This document shows positions 1-6,996 of a stretch of DNA of 11,364 bases, piece after piece (the first letter of the stretch is position 1; every line of letters begins with the position of its first letter). Origin of the DNA: Betaproteobacteria bacterium UBA5582 (GTDB taxonomy: Bacteria > Pseudomonadota > Gammaproteobacteria > Burkholderiales > Rhodocyclaceae); NCBI GenBank assembly GCA_002425245.1, contig DILW01000099.1, positions 1 to 11,364 of the forward strand, written 5' to 3'. The translations under genes were made by a program, and so were the position numbers. The notes beneath the pieces are model-generated. The model was given only the letters and a program-made list of their open reading frames with translations. It did not search any database and was not told the origin of the DNA.

Positions 1-1
1 G

Positions 2-766
2 GCCGAACTGGCCGCCGTCGTCGGCCTCAGCCCGGCCCATCTGCAGCGCGTTTTCGCCGAATGGGCGGGCATCTCGCCGAAGCGCTTCGTCCAGCACCTG
101 ACCCGCGAATACGCCCGCAGCCGCCTGCGCGCTGCCGCCGATACGCTGAGCGTCGCGCTCGACGCCGGCCTCAGCGGCAACGGCCGGCTGCACGACCTGA
201 TGATCGTCGGCGAGGCGATGACGCCGGGCGAAATCCAGCGCGGCGGCGAGGGCGTCACGCTTGACTGCGGCAGCGGCCCGACGCCGTTCGGGATGGCCTT
301 CCTGGCCTGGAACGAGCGCGGCATCTGTCATCTGTCCTTCGTGCACGACGACGGCGCCGCCTCGCTCGCGACCCTGGCCGAGGAATGGCCGCGCGCCGCA
401 TTGCGGCGTTCGGACGAAGGGGCGGCGGCGATGCTGCAGCGCGTCTTCGGCGAACTGGTGAGCGGCGTGCCGCTGCACCTGCAACTGCGCGGCAGCAACT
501 TCCAGCTCAAGGTCTGGGAAGCCCTGATCCGCGTGCCGCCGGGCGAAGTGCTGTCGTACGGGCAACTCGCCGGCAGGATTGATGCGCCGCGCGCCCAGCG
601 CGCGGTCGGCTCGGCGCTGGCGGCCAACGCCATCGGTTTCCTGATTCCCTGTCACCGGGTGATCCGCGACAGCGGCGAAAGCGGCAACTATCGCTGGGGC
701 GAGGAACGCAAGCTCGCCCTGCAACTCTGGGAAGCCGGCCGTCGCGCGCCCGACGCGGCGGCATGA
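2..766 (+). CDS. Ada-like AraC-HTH / methylated-DNA-protein-cysteine methyltransferase (5' truncated)
   Basis: This protein repairs O6-alkylguanine (and O4-alkylthymine) by moving the alkyl group irreversibly onto its own cysteine. The reading frame is open from base 2, so the N-terminus lies outside the window; 254 residues are visible. An AraC-type DNA-binding region comes first, with both helix-turn-helix parts present (VGLSPAHLQRVF near residues 7-18, then LDAGLSGNGRLHDL and EAMTPGE near 54-77). A short alpha/beta segment follows, then the alkyltransferase domain with SNFQLKVWEAL, PPGEVLSYGQLA and the active-site motif IPCHRVI (Cys codon at 650-652), then GNYRWG. Proteins of this HTH-plus-transferase type are about 280-290 residues, so probably only 20-40 residues are missing. 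Whether an Ada methylphosphotriester zinc domain precedes it cannot be seen. Family knowledge suggests it may activate alkylation-response genes as well as repair DNA. No neighbour to the left is visible. Confidence 0.93.
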   Translation, partial: AELAAVVGLSPAHLQRVFAEWAGISPKRFVQHLTREYARSRLRAAADTLSVALDAGLSGNGRLHDLMIVGEAMTPGEIQRGGEGVTLDCGSGPTPFGMAFLAWNERGICHLSFVHDDGAASLATLAEEWPRAALRRSDEGAAAMLQRVFGELVSGVPLHLQLRGSNFQLKVWEALIRVPPGEVLSYGQLAGRIDAPRAQRAVGSALAANAIGFLIPCHRVIRDSGESGNYRWGEERKLALQLWEAGRRAPDAAA

Positions 767-800
767 AAAAGGCGGCCCGGGTTGCCCCGGCCGCCTTCTG
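766..800. terminator. Bidirectional rho-independent terminator between convergent genes
   Basis: A 9-bp stem, AAGGCGGCC (769-777) with GGCCGCCTT (789-797), extends inward past one C-C mismatch by GGG/CCC. Five A's at 766-770 become a T-run on the minus strand, so the structure is a strong terminator for the DUF2892 gene arriving from the right. On the plus strand the stem ends in TT with a poor T-run, so termination of the alkyltransferase gene is probably weaker. The A-run includes the last base of that gene's TGA. Confidence 0.8.
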
Positions 801-829
801 CGTTAAAGCCTGGAATGCCTTGTGCTGCC

Positions 830-1021
830 TCAGTCCTTCTTCATCGGGCAGGTGTTCATGCCCAGCAGCGGGTAGACCGGGCACCAGCCCATCAGGCCGG
901 TGGCCAGGGGAACAACGCCGATCCAGGCCCAGACGGGGCCGCCGGTGAGGGCCCAGGCGATCAGGGCGATGCCGGCCACGATGCGCAGGATTTTGTCGAT
1001 GCCGCCAACATTGCTTTTCAT
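830..1021 (-). CDS. DUF2892 (YgaP-type transmembrane domain) small membrane protein
   Basis: A 63-residue protein of the DUF2892 family, known as the membrane part of YgaP-like proteins and as free-standing small proteins. It starts MKSNVGGIDKILRIVAG, the typical amphipathic opening. Two hydrophobic segments follow, around residues 13-30 and 32-45. It ends with the characteristic GWCPVYPLLGMNTCPMKKD, which contributes two cysteines (Cys47, Cys57). The length is usual for the family. The ATG at 1021 has a GGAG ribosome-binding site about 10 nt upstream. No enzymatic domain (rhodanese) is attached. The gene lies just downstream of a Crp/Fnr regulator on the same strand and has its own operator and promoter in the 71-bp gap, so control by that regulator is likely. 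A role in sulfur or redox metabolism is often supposed for the family but is not shown here. Confidence 0.9.
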   Translation of the reverse strand: MKSNVGGIDKILRIVAGIALIAWALTGGPVWAWIGVVPLATGLMGWCPVYPLLGMNTCPMKKD

Positions 1022-1054
1022 GATGTGTTCTCCAAGAGGTGAGTAGACGATGCC

Positions 1055-1060
1055 AATGTA
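1055..1060 (-). promoter_or_regulatory. Predicted -10 element of the DUF2892 promoter
   Basis: On the minus strand these bases read TACATT (4 of 6 to TATAAT). They would set the start point near 1048, leaving a 26-nt leader to the ATG at 1021. The centre of the Crp-like palindrome at 1082-1097 is then at -41.5, exactly the spacing of class II Crp/Fnr-activated promoters, which usually lack a good -35 box. The box alone is weak; the spacing is what makes it credible. Confidence 0.45.
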
Positions 1061-1081
1061 ACCGCGTCGTGCTGCTCAGTA

Positions 1082-1097
1082 TGTAACCTTGGTCACA
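1082..1097. promoter_or_regulatory. Crp/Fnr-type operator upstream of the DUF2892 gene
   Basis: The minus strand reads TGTGACCAAGGTTACA. It matches the Crp consensus TGTGA-N6-TCACA at 9 of 10 fixed positions and is symmetric inward (GTRACC-WW-GGTYAC). It overlaps the TGA stop (1093-1095) of the Crp/Fnr gene. The regulator's recognition helix carries Arg-Glu-x-x-Ser-Arg, which includes the Arg/Glu/Arg trio that Crp uses to read TGTGA. Binding by this regulator is an inference; a global Crp homologue could also use the site. Confidence 0.6.
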
Positions 1098-1764
1098 CAG
1101 CGGCAAGCTTGTTCAGGCCGTCGCGGTCGATCACCGTCAACTGCTCGCGGCCGAGGCTGACCAGGCCCTGGGCGGCGAAGCCCTTGAGCAGTCGGCTGAC
1201 GATCTCGCGCACGCTGCCCAGCTCGTCGGCCAGTTGCTGGTGGGTGATGTTCAGCGTGTCGGCCTGGCGAGCCAGGATGAGTTTGGCCAAGCGCTGGTCG
1301 AGGCGGGCAAAAGCGACTTCCTCGACCAATTGCATGAGTTCGCCGATGCGCTCGGAAAACAGGTGGAAGACGAAGTCGCGGAAGGGCGCGTGGTCGACCA
1401 ATAATCGCCCGAATTCAACGACCGGCAGGGCGAGCAGCGTGAGCGGGGTTTCGGCGATGCCGCGCGCGTTGTAGTCGGTGTGGCCGAGCAGGCAGGACGA
1501 GGAGATGATGCACGAGCCGCCGGGACTGACCCGGTAAAGCAGCAGTTCGCGGCCGCTGCTGGCCTGCTTGACGACCTTGATGCTGCCGTCGAGCAGCAAC
1601 GGGAAGCCGGCGCAGGGCTGATGCTCGGAGAAGACGCAGGCGCCGGCCGGTAGCTGAAACAGTGCCGGTGATTGCAACAGCCGTTCCAGGCGTGCCGGCG
1701 GCAAGTCGGCCAGCGCCGGGTAGAGGCGGAGCAGGGCGCTGCGGTCGAGGCTGGCTGCGCTCAC
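1093..1764 (-). CDS. Crp/Fnr family transcriptional regulator
   Basis: A 223-residue one-component regulator. An N-terminal cyclic-nucleotide-binding-type beta-barrel (about residues 20-125) is followed by a long dimerisation helix (HLFSERIGELMQLVEEVAF). The C-terminal winged HTH contains THQQLADELGSVREIVSRLLKGF (about 174-196). Recognition-helix residues Arg186, Glu187, Ser190 and Arg191 line up with Crp Arg180/Glu181/Arg185 and with Fnr Glu209/Ser212/Arg213. Cysteines at 43, 51, 85 and 91 (the last two in SCIISSSC) are scattered. There is no N-terminal Fnr-type iron-sulfur cluster motif, so the signal sensed is unknown. The start chosen is GTG at 1764, two bases after the xth stop, which gives the usual family length; an in-frame GTG at 1785 is the alternative. 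The frame stays open upstream through xth, but that part is not real. It is the last gene of the prlC-xth row and the likely controller of the adjacent DUF2892 gene. Confidence 0.88.
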   Translation of the reverse strand: MSAASLDRSALLRLYPALADLPPARLERLLQSPALFQLPAGACVFSEHQPCAGFPLLLDGSIKVVKQASSGRELLLYRVSPGGSCIISSSCLLGHTDYNARGIAETPLTLLALPVVEFGRLLVDHAPFRDFVFHLFSERIGELMQLVEEVAFARLDQRLAKLILARQADTLNITHQQLADELGSVREIVSRLLKGFAAQGLVSLGREQLTVIDRDGLNKLAAV

Positions 1765-1766
1765 GT

Positions 1767-2527
<761 letters not shown>

Positions 2528-2531
<4 letters not shown>

Positions 2532-2995
2532 GGTTTGCTCCCGACCGGCGCCTTCGGATAGCCGGCGATGTCGAGCAGGCTGTCGTAGGCACTGCGCGTG
2601 AAGCCGCGATGAGATGTCTTGCCGACCTTGAGGCTGGGGACGAAGGCGTCGCCGACCAGTTGCTTGAGTTCGGCCAGGTCCTCAGGTGTCTTCACCAGTT
2701 TTTCGGTGTAGGGAATTTTGCGTGCCTTGAGCAGGTCCCGGGCCTGCTGGCATTCGCCGGTGCATTCTGCCGCGGTGTACAGCAGCACCGGGTGCTTTTC
2801 CGCGGCCAGGCGGGTGGCGTAGGGCAGGCCATCGTCCGGCTGCGCCTTGCCGCCGGTTTTCTCGACGTTGCGCGCCTGACCCGGCGGCGGTGTGTCGGAA
2901 ACAACCACCCGTCCGTTGGCATCGGTCCACCGGTAGGTTTCGGCGTGTGCGCCGGCGCAGCACAACAGCAGGCAGACAGTGAGCAGACGTTGCAT
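2528..2995 (-). CDS. Exported DUF4124 and glutaredoxin-like domain protein
   Basis: A 155-residue envelope protein. Residues 1-18 form a Sec signal peptide (MQRLLTVCLLLCCAGAHA, cleavage expected after AHA). A DUF4124 segment follows (YRWTDANGRVVVSDTPPP, about 21-38), then a charged linker. A glutaredoxin/thioredoxin-like domain starts at PVLLYTAAEC (about 69) and runs to about 145, with a VPSLKVG cis-Pro-like motif. The active-site pair is C-TGE-C (Cys78, Cys82), with three residues between the cysteines instead of two; as I recall, this spacing occurs in relatives. A periplasmic thiol role is inferred from fold and signal peptide, with no partner known. The start is ATG at 2995 with GGGGA 6 nt before it. 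It lies 18 nt after prlC and overlaps xth by 4 nt, so all three are probably co-transcribed. Confidence 0.87.
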
Positions 2996-3013
2996 GGAAG
3001 TCCCCGGTTTGGC

Positions 3014-5068
3014 TCAGGCTGCAATCATACCGCTGTGACGAAGCAGTGCGTCGGGGCTGGGTTCGCGGCCGCGGAAGGCCTTGAAGTTTTCCAGCGCCGG
3101 GCGCTCGCCGCCGCGCGACAGGATCTCTTCCAGGAAGCGCTTGCCGACGACCGGGTCGAACGGGTCGCCGGCTTCCTCGAAGGCCGCGTAGCAGTCGGCC
3201 GATAGCACTTCCGCCCACTTGTAGCTGTAGTAGCCGGCCGCGTAGCCGCCGCCGAAGATGTGCGAGAAGCTGTTCGGGAAGCGGTGCCATTCGGGCGGAA
3301 TCAGTACGGCGACTTCGCGGCGGACCTCGTCGAGCACATCCATCACCGTCTTCTCGCCGGCAGGGTCGAATTCATAATGCAGGCGCATGTCGAAGATCGA
3401 GAATTCGAGCTGGCGCACGGTCATCATCCCGCTCTGGAAGTTCTTCGCCGCCAGCATCTTGTCGTAGAGCGCGCGCGGCAGCGGTTCGCCGGTTTCCACA
3501 TGGGCGGTCATGCCCTGCAGCACGTCCCATTCCCAACAGTAGTTTTCCATGAACTGCGACGGCAACTCGACGGCGTCCCACTCGACGCCGTGGATGCCGG
3601 AGACGCCCAGCTCCTCGCCGCGCGCCAGCAGGTGGTGCAGGCCGTGGCCGGTTTCGTGGAACAGGGTGATCACTTCGTCGTGCGTGAACGTTGCCGGTTT
3701 GCCGCCGACCGGACGGGCGAAGTTGCAGTTCAGGTAGGCGATCGGTTTCTGGATGCCGCCGGCCACCCGCTTGCGCGAGCGCGCTTCGTCCATCCAGGCG
3801 CCGCCGCGCTTGGTTTCGCGGGCGTAGAGGTCCATGTAGAACTGGCCGACCAGGTCGCCGGCCGGCGTTTCGATGCGGTAGAAGCGCACGTCCTCGTGCC
3901 ACACCGGCGCCTTGTCTTCCTTGACCTTGACCGTGAACAGGCTTTCGATGACCTTGAACAGGCCGGCGATCACCTTGGGTTCGGTGAAGTACTGCTTCAC
4001 TTCCTGCTCGGAGAAGGCGTAGCGCGCCTGCATCAGTTTTTCGGAGGCGTAGGCGGCGTCCCAGGGCTGGAAGTCGGTCAGGCCGAGTTCGTCCTTGGCG
4101 AAGGCCTTCAGCTCGGCGATGTCTTTCTCGGCGAAAGGCTTGGCCTTCTTCGCCATGTCGCGCAGGAAGTCGAGCACCTGTGCCGGCGTGTCGGCCATCT
4201 TGGTGTATAGCGAGACTTCGGCGAAGTTGTTGAAGCCGAGCATGGCCGCGTCCTCGGCCTTGAGTTCGAGCAGGCGCTTCATGATCGGGCCGTTGTCCCA
4301 TTCCGGCTTCGAGTAGCCGTTGTCGATCTCGGCGGCGCGGGTGGCGTAGGCGCGGTACATGCGGGCGCGCAGCTCGCGGTTGTCGGCGTACTGCATCAGC
4401 GGGCCGTAGGACGGCGCGTGCAGGGTGAATTTCCAGCCCTCGATGCCAGCTTTTTCGGCGGCTTCGCGGGCGGCGTCCCTGGCGTAGTCGGGCAGGCCGG
4501 CCAGCAGCGTCTCATCGGTGACGATCTCGGCGAAGGCGTTGGTCGCGTCGAGGATGTTTTCCGAGAACTTGGCGGAAAGCTGCGACAGCTCTTCCATGAT
4601 CGCCTGGAAGCGCGGCTTCTGGTCTTCCGGCAGTTCGGCGCCGCCCAGACGGAAATCGCGGATCTCGTTATCGACGATCTTCCGGCGCTCAGCGGAGAGC
4701 GTGGCGTATTCCGGGCTCTGCTTGAGCGCCCGGTACTTGTCGAACAGCTTCAGGTTCTGGCCGAGCTCGGTGTAGAAGCGCGAAACCTCCGGCAGCATCT
4801 CGTTGTAGGCCTCGCGCCAGGCCGGCACATCATTGACCGAATGCAGGTGACCGACGACGCCCCAGGCGCGGCCGAAACCTTCCAGGCCTTCGCTCAGGGC
4901 ACCGGCAAAGTCGGCCCAGGTGGCCGGCGTGCTGTCGGCAGTCAGGCGGTCGACCAGGGCGCGGCCGTCGGCCAGCAGTTGGGTGATCGCCGGTTTGACG
5001 TGTTCCGGCTGGATCAGGTCGAAGCGGGGCAGGTCGGTGAAATCGAGCAGCGGGTTGGCAGTGGTCAT
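3014..5068 (-). CDS. prlC: Oligopeptidase A (M3 family zinc metallopeptidase)
   Basis: A cytosolic zinc peptidase that breaks down short peptides, including cleaved signal peptides. It is 684 residues from ATG at 5068 (MTTANPLLDF), close to E. coli PrlC at 680. An in-frame TTG at 5086 would add six residues (MPREKT) but overlaps the terminator T-run, so I prefer the ATG. The N-terminal half is helical, with LPEDQKPRFQAIMEELSQLS and FTLHAPSYGPLMQYADNREL typical of the family. The zinc site is HETGHGLHH, with His471, catalytic Glu472, His475 and the third ligand Glu501 in VELPSQFMEN. The C-terminal substrate-binding motifs are FPNSFSHIFGGGYAAGYYSYKWAE-like (longer than quoted elsewhere, near residues 600-625) and FLEEILSRGG. 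It is the first gene of the prlC, DUF4124-glutaredoxin, xth, crp row. A strong terminator hairpin ends only about 25 nt before its start. Confidence 0.96.
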   Translation of the reverse strand: MTTANPLLDFTDLPRFDLIQPEHVKPAITQLLADGRALVDRLTADSTPATWADFAGALSEGLEGFGRAWGVVGHLHSVNDVPAWREAYNEMLPEVSRFYTELGQNLKLFDKYRALKQSPEYATLSAERRKIVDNEIRDFRLGGAELPEDQKPRFQAIMEELSQLSAKFSENILDATNAFAEIVTDETLLAGLPDYARDAAREAAEKAGIEGWKFTLHAPSYGPLMQYADNRELRARMYRAYATRAAEIDNGYSKPEWDNGPIMKRLLELKAEDAAMLGFNNFAEVSLYTKMADTPAQVLDFLRDMAKKAKPFAEKDIAELKAFAKDELGLTDFQPWDAAYASEKLMQARYAFSEQEVKQYFTEPKVIAGLFKVIESLFTVKVKEDKAPVWHEDVRFYRIETPAGDLVGQFYMDLYARETKRGGAWMDEARSRKRVAGGIQKPIAYLNCNFARPVGGKPATFTHDEVITLFHETGHGLHHLLARGEELGVSGIHGVEWDAVELPSQFMENYCWEWDVLQGMTAHVETGEPLPRALYDKMLAAKNFQSGMMTVRQLEFSIFDMRLHYEFDPAGEKTVMDVLDEVRREVAVLIPPEWHRFPNSFSHIFGGGYAAGYYSYKWAEVLSADCYAAFEEAGDPFDPVVGKRFLEEILSRGGERPALENFKAFRGREPSPDALLRHSGMIAA

Positions 5069-5084
5069 GGTCTTTTCGCGGGGC

Positions 5085-5112
5085 AAGAAAAAGGGGCGGT
5101 CGTGGCCGCCCC
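5085..5112 (-). terminator. Rho-independent terminator between the DUF2189 gene and prlC
   Basis: The stem is GGGGCGG (5093-5099) paired with CCGCCCC (5106-5112) around a 6-nt loop. On the minus strand it is followed directly by TTTTTCTT (5092-5085). This is a classic terminator for the DUF2189 gene, whose stop codon is about 20 bp upstream. It leaves only 16-24 bp before the prlC ATG, so it also lies inside any leader of a prlC transcript that starts further upstream. Confidence 0.82.
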
Positions 5113-5132
5113 GGGGTTTTGGCGTCAGCGTC

Positions 5133-5906
5133 CTATTCTACTAGCTCGCGATAGGCATGCCACGAGGCATGACCCAACATCGGCATGAGGATGATCAGGC
5201 CGAACAGCAGGGTGGCGAAGCCGGTCATCGTCAGGATCACGATCAGTACCGCCCACAGCGCCAGCGGGCCGGGGTTGGCAAGCACGGCGCGCAGGCTGGT
5301 GGCCATCGCGGTGACCGGATCGCAGTTGCGGTCGAGCATCATCGGCACCGAGACGACGGCGAGAACGAAGACGAAGCTGGCGAGCAGGGCACCAAGCACC
5401 CCCCAGGTGGCGACGAAGGCCAGATGTTCGCCAGCGAGCAGGATTTCAGTGAGCAGGGCGCTACCGCCAAAGGCGCCGCCGCCGCTGAGCATGGCGAAGG
5501 CGATGGCGGTGAAGCGTTCCCAGAGCAGCGCCGTCAGCGCCAGCAACAGGCCGAACAGGGCCAGCGACTGGCCGTTGCGGCGGAACGCCCGCAAGGAGTC
5601 GATGAACATCAGCTTTTCGCCGTGCTCACGACTCCGGCTGAGTTCGTACAGCCCAGCTGCAAGCAGCGGAGCGACCAGGAAGAAGCCGGAAATGGCGAAA
5701 GTCAGCAGGTGCGGATAACTGACCAGCGCCAGCAGGATCAGGTCGCCGCCGAGGGCGAACAGCAGGCCATAGGCGAGCGAGGGCAGGGGGTTGGCGCGAA
5801 TGTCCTGCCAGGCGGCCTCCAGCCAGCGGCTGGGAGCGCGGGCGTCGATGCGGCGGATGGCGGCGCTGCCATCACGGGCGGACGGAAGTGGATTGAGGGC
5901 ATGCAT
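5133..5906 (-). CDS. DUF2189 multi-pass inner-membrane protein
   Basis: A 257-residue integral membrane protein that I assign to DUF2189 from its opening (ARAPSRWLEAAWQDIRANPLPSLAYG) and its repeated hydrophobic blocks. The function is unknown. About six membrane segments are visible: roughly residues 43-62, 66-88, 113-138, 163-190, 213-232 and 234-250. A charged cytoplasmic-looking loop (ELSRSREHGEKLMFIDSLRAF) lies between the second and third. A second amphipathic block, DRNCDPVTAMATSLRAVLANP, repeats the pattern of that loop and hints at an internal duplication. The start is ATG at 5906 with an excellent AGAGGAG site 7 nt upstream (5914-5920). It lies 71 nt downstream of purC on the same strand and ends in its own strong terminator, so co-transcription with purC is possible if the hairpin between them leaks. 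Confidence 0.85.
   Translation of the reverse strand: MHALNPLPSARDGSAAIRRIDARAPSRWLEAAWQDIRANPLPSLAYGLLFALGGDLILLALVSYPHLLTFAISGFFLVAPLLAAGLYELSRSREHGEKLMFIDSLRAFRRNGQSLALFGLLLALTALLWERFTAIAFAMLSGGGAFGGSALLTEILLAGEHLAFVATWGVLGALLASFVFVLAVVSVPMMLDRNCDPVTAMATSLRAVLANPGPLALWAVLIVILTMTGFATLLFGLIILMPMLGHASWHAYRELVE
5135..5163 (-). promoter_or_regulatory. Possible promoter for prlC inside the end of the DUF2189 gene
   Basis: On the minus strand GTGGCA (5163-5158, 4 of 6 to TTGACA) and TAGAAT (5140-5135, 5 of 6 to TATAAT) are separated by 17 bp. Transcription would begin near 5128. The -10 box overlaps the DUF2189 stop codon. If used, the terminator hairpin at 5093-5112 becomes part of the prlC leader. 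This is a prediction from box similarity only. Confidence 0.35.
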
Positions 5907-5950
5907 GGTCAGACTCCTCTGTCATGACGGACATGCCCTTCGGACAAGCG

Positions 5951-5972
5951 CGCCGGGAAGGGGTTCCCGGCG
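5951..5972 (-). terminator. Hairpin after purC, terminator-like but with no T-run in the purC direction
   Basis: A perfect 9-bp stem, CGCCGGGAA (5951-5959) with TTCCCGGCG (5964-5972), surrounds a GGGG loop and begins 5 nt after the purC stop. In the purC direction the stem is followed by CGCTTGTCC, which lacks a T-run. The TTTT lies on the other side, at 5973-5976. It may be a weak terminator or an mRNA-stabilising 3' hairpin, allowing some read-through into the DUF2189 gene. Confidence 0.5.
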
Positions 5973-5977
5973 TTTTG

Positions 5978-6910
5978 TTACAGTGCTTTACCGGTCAGCT
6001 TTTCGTAGGCCTCGATGTACTTGGCGCTGGTGCGGGCGATGACTTCGGCCGGCAGCTTCGGTCCCGGGGCGACCTTGCCCCAATCGAGCGTTTCCAGATA
6101 ATCGCGCACGTACTGCTTGTCGTAGGACGGCGGGTTGCTGCCTTCGGCGTACTGATCGGCCGGCCAGAAGCGCGACGAATCCGGGGTCAGCGCCTCGTCG
6201 ATCAGGTGCAGGGTGCCGGCGGCGTCGATGCCGAATTCGAACTTGGTGTCGGCGATGATGATGCCGCGCGTCGCCGCGTAGTCGGACGCTTCCTGGTACA
6301 GACGGATGGCGGCGTCGCGCGCTTCGGCGCAGAGCTGGGCGCCGGTCTTGCCGGTGCCCTTGAGCAGGTCGTTGAGCGTCGCGTCGCAGTTGGCGGCGGC
6401 CTGTTCGAAGGAAACGTTTTCGTCGTGATCGCCGACTTCGGCCTTGGTCGCCGGGGTGAAGATCGGCTGCGGCAGCTTCTGCGCCATCTTCAGGCCGGCC
6501 GGCAGGGCGATGCCGCAGATGGCGCCGGTCGCCTGGTAATCCTTCCAGCCCGAGCCGATCACGTAGCCACGGACGACCGCTTCAATCGGCAGCGGCTTCA
6601 GGCGCTTGACGACGACGGCGCGACCGCGCACCTGCTCGCGTTCATTGTCGGCGACGACCGATTCCGGAGCGACACCGGTAAGCTGGTTGGGCACGATGTG
6701 GCCGAGCTTGTCGAACCAGAAATTGGCGACGGCCTGCAGGACTTCGCCCTTCCTCGGAATCGGGTCCGGCAGGATGACGTCGAAGGCCGACAGGCGGTCG
6801 GTGGTGACGATCAGCAGCTTGTCGGCGTCGACCGCGTAGATGTCGCGGACCTTGCCCTTGGACAGGAGCGGCAGGCTGGTGATGGAGGATTCGAAGAGCG
6901 GAGCGGTCAC
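5978..6910 (-). CDS. purC: Phosphoribosylaminoimidazole-succinocarboxamide synthase (SAICAR synthetase)
   Basis: This enzyme joins aspartate to CAIR using ATP, a step of de novo purine synthesis in the cytosol. At 310 residues it belongs to the longer form of the family (about 300) rather than the 237-residue E. coli type. Motifs in order: LLSKGKVRDIYAVD (about 15-28), TTDRLSAFDVILPDPIP (about 36-52), VVKRLKPLPIEAVVRGYVIG, IFTPATKAEVGDHDENVSF, GIIIADTKFEFG and LIDEALTPDSSRFWP. The C-terminus is intact (SAKYIEAYEKLTGKAL). The start is GTG at 6910, which gives the family's usual N-terminus; the ribosome-binding site is weak (GGGA). A promoter with a perfect TATAAT lies about 30 bp upstream. The gene stands alone rather than in a pur operon and is divergent from the HD-GYP gene. 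Confidence 0.97.
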   Translation of the reverse strand: MTAPLFESSITSLPLLSKGKVRDIYAVDADKLLIVTTDRLSAFDVILPDPIPRKGEVLQAVANFWFDKLGHIVPNQLTGVAPESVVADNEREQVRGRAVVVKRLKPLPIEAVVRGYVIGSGWKDYQATGAICGIALPAGLKMAQKLPQPIFTPATKAEVGDHDENVSFEQAAANCDATLNDLLKGTGKTGAQLCAEARDAAIRLYQEASDYAATRGIIIADTKFEFGIDAAGTLHLIDEALTPDSSRFWPADQYAEGSNPPSYDKQYVRDYLETLDWGKVAPGPKLPAEVIARTSAKYIEAYEKLTGKAL

Positions 6911-6939
6911 GGTCGTGGTCCCGAAAGATCAAAGGGCGA

Positions 6940-6945
6940 ATTATA
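6940..6945 (-). promoter_or_regulatory. -10 element of the purC promoter
   Basis: The minus strand reads TATAAT exactly, in a very GC-rich surrounding. At 17 bp spacing the -35 position reads GTGCCT (about 3 of 6). The start point would be near 6933, giving a 22-23 nt leader to the GTG at 6910. I see no clear PurR operator or riboswitch in the short leader. Confidence 0.6.
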
Positions 6946-6984
6946 AGGGAGGGGCGCGGCCAAGGCACCGGGCAGCGATTGATG

Positions 6985-6990
6985 CATAAT
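6985..6990 (+). promoter_or_regulatory. Possible -10 element of the HD-GYP gene
   Basis: CATAAT (5 of 6 to TATAAT) would place the start point at about 6997, the A of the preferred ATG, making a leaderless mRNA. No good -35 box is visible at 17 bp spacing. The absence of a ribosome-binding site before any of the candidate starts (TTG 6979, ATG 6982, ATG 6997) is consistent with this reading but does not prove it. Confidence 0.35.
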
Positions 6991-6996
6991 CGTCCC

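Noticed and set aside
3260..5188. Long plus-strand open frames (3260-4210 and 4418-5188) opposite prlC.
   Set aside because: They are antisense to a complete, motif-bearing prlC gene and show no recognisable domain. Their composition follows from the third-position GC bias of prlC.
5921..5928. GTCATGAC palindrome ahead of the DUF2189 gene as an operator.
   Set aside because: It is only 8 bp and lies next to the ribosome-binding site. No larger symmetry extends from it and no second copy or matching regulator is seen.
5924..6946. A 340-codon plus-strand open frame opposite purC.
   Set aside because: It is the complement of an intact purC with all motifs in place. No ribosome-binding site or recognisable family supports it.
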